Positions 6,715 to 6,925 of a stretch of 6,925 bases of DNA are shown here, piece by piece. Each line of letters opens with the position of its first letter. The first letter of the stretch is position 1. Source of the DNA: CAYPJE01 sp964410945 (GTDB lineage: Bacteria > Fidelibacterota > Marinisomatia > Marinisomatales > TCS56). Position numbers and translations under genes: made by a program. Under the pieces are notes generated by a model. That model made no database searches. It saw only the letters and a program-made list of their open reading frames with translations, and had not been told where the DNA came from. The stretch is from contig CAYPJE010000077.1 in the NCBI GenBank assembly GCA_964410945.1, positions 1-6,925 on the forward strand. Reading direction: 5' to 3'.

Positions 6715-6743
6715 GCTATACAGGCTTTCAATTCGCGTGACAA
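6715..6743 (-). promoter_or_regulatory. Candidate sigma70-type promoter of gpmI
   Basis: On the - strand, TTGTCA (6743-6738) and TATAGC (6720-6715) are separated by exactly 17 bases, matching the -35 and -10 consensus at 5/6 and 4/6 positions. Transcription would start near 6708 and give a leader of about 140 bases. Other -10-like strings closer to the gene (TATAGT at 6634-6629, TATACT at 6607-6602) lack a matching -35. If this is a phylum with a divergent sigma factor consensus, the assignment fails. Confidence 0.35.
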
Positions 6744-6760
6744 CTTTATTTAAATCAAAG

Positions 6761-6844
6761 GGTCATAATGGACATCAATGGAATTTTGGACAGGGCAAGT
6801 TAAACGATTTTATTCAATTGTTCAGTGTGCCCTTTATTATGACC
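6761..6844. repeat. 84-base nested inverted repeat
   Basis: GGTCATAAT (6761-6769) and ATTATGACC (6836-6844) are perfect 9-base inverted ends. Inside them AGGGCA (6792-6797) pairs with TGCCCT (6828-6833). The inner spacing is asymmetric, 22 bases on one side and 2 on the other, so a single continuous stem does not form. The outer arms share GGTCAT/ATGACC with the neighbouring heptamer array and may simply derive from it. Confidence 0.4.
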
Positions 6845-6892
6845 AAACCAATGACCAATGATTAATGACTAATGACCACTACCCAATGACGA
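6839..6892. repeat. Degenerate heptamer tandem array (consensus ATGACCA on + strand), right copy
   Basis: From 6851 to 6892 six units follow in strict 7-base phase. ATGACCA occurs exactly at 6851-6857 and 6872-6878, with one- or two-base variants at 6858-6864, 6865-6871 and 6886-6892. A further exact unit at 6839-6845 is out of phase by 5 bases. It is the inverted counterpart of the array at 4781-4822, sharing a perfect 14-base segment and 18 of 19 bases over 6863-6881. Confidence 0.65.
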
Positions 6893-6899
6893 GATAATC

Positions 6900-6925
6900 A
6901 TGCCGATGGATCGCAAGCTAGAGAA
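6900..6925 (+). CDS. Possible start of a truncated + strand gene
   Basis: An ATG at 6900 opens a frame reading MPMDRKLE up to the right window edge. The frame has an upstream stop at 6873-6875, so this ATG is the first in the frame. No strong Shine-Dalgarno sequence precedes it (GAG at 6891-6893 only), which fits the other + strand genes here. Eight residues are too few to identify a product, and the frame may not be coding. Confidence 0.3.

Larger units (their letters stand above)
6568..6899. other. Gene-free spacer upstream of gpmI (about 330 bases)
   Basis: No credible gene was found here. The + strand frame open through 6479-6865 is mostly antisense to gpmI and its downstream translation is not recognisable. 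The spacer holds the gpmI ribosome site and candidate promoter, a nested inverted repeat (6761-6844) and the right heptamer array (6839-6892). The stretch 6578-6714 would be the gpmI 5' leader; I saw no known riboswitch fold in it by eye. Confidence 0.6.

Noticed and set aside
6479..6865. 128-codon open frame on the + strand at the 5' end of gpmI
   Set aside because: The first part is antisense to conserved gpmI codons and the rest runs through repeats; no recognisable product or ribosome site.

Overview
The window comes from a bacterium of moderate GC content with compact, mostly co-directional genes. No gene or RNA here fixes the phylum. Several genes have weak or absent Shine-Dalgarno sequences, and the spacers carry degenerate heptamer repeats and a CATG-bounded dispersed repeat. 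My impression, at low confidence, is an uncultured Gram-negative lineage related to the Fibrobacterota-Chlorobiota-Bacteroidota assemblage, such as a marine or subsurface candidate phylum.

Left part (1-4778, all + strand): this looks like the tail of a surface-polysaccharide locus followed by metabolic and transport genes. It starts with a family 2 glycosyltransferase cut by the left window edge. A 124-base spacer with a clear inverted repeat follows. Then come a WbpA-type UDP-N-acetyl-hexosamine 6-dehydrogenase, an L-2-hydroxyglutarate oxidase (LhgO) 2 bases later, an ABC ATPase of the FetA/YbbL type 8 bases later, and a FetB/UPF0014 membrane permease overlapping the ATPase by one base. The last four genes are spaced like one transcription unit.

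Right part (5008-6567, - strand): a complete cofactor-independent phosphoglycerate mutase (gpmI) faces the left cluster convergently. It has a strong ribosome binding site and a candidate promoter that implies a leader of about 140 bases. The spacers on its two sides carry degenerate arrays of the same heptamer (ATGACCA / TGGTCAT) in inverted orientation. The right edge may hold the first codons of another + strand gene.

Most interesting point: the UDP-sugar dehydrogenase is directly coupled to LhgO. In the known pathway to UDP-diacetamido-mannuronic acid, the step after WbpA (WbpB/WlbA) recycles its bound NADH by reducing 2-oxoglutarate to 2-hydroxyglutarate. A co-transcribed LhgO would oxidise that by-product back to 2-oxoglutarate and pass the electrons to the respiratory chain. 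This is inferred from gene order and family knowledge; WbpB itself is not in the window. No CRISPR array, insertion sequence, tRNA or rRNA was seen.
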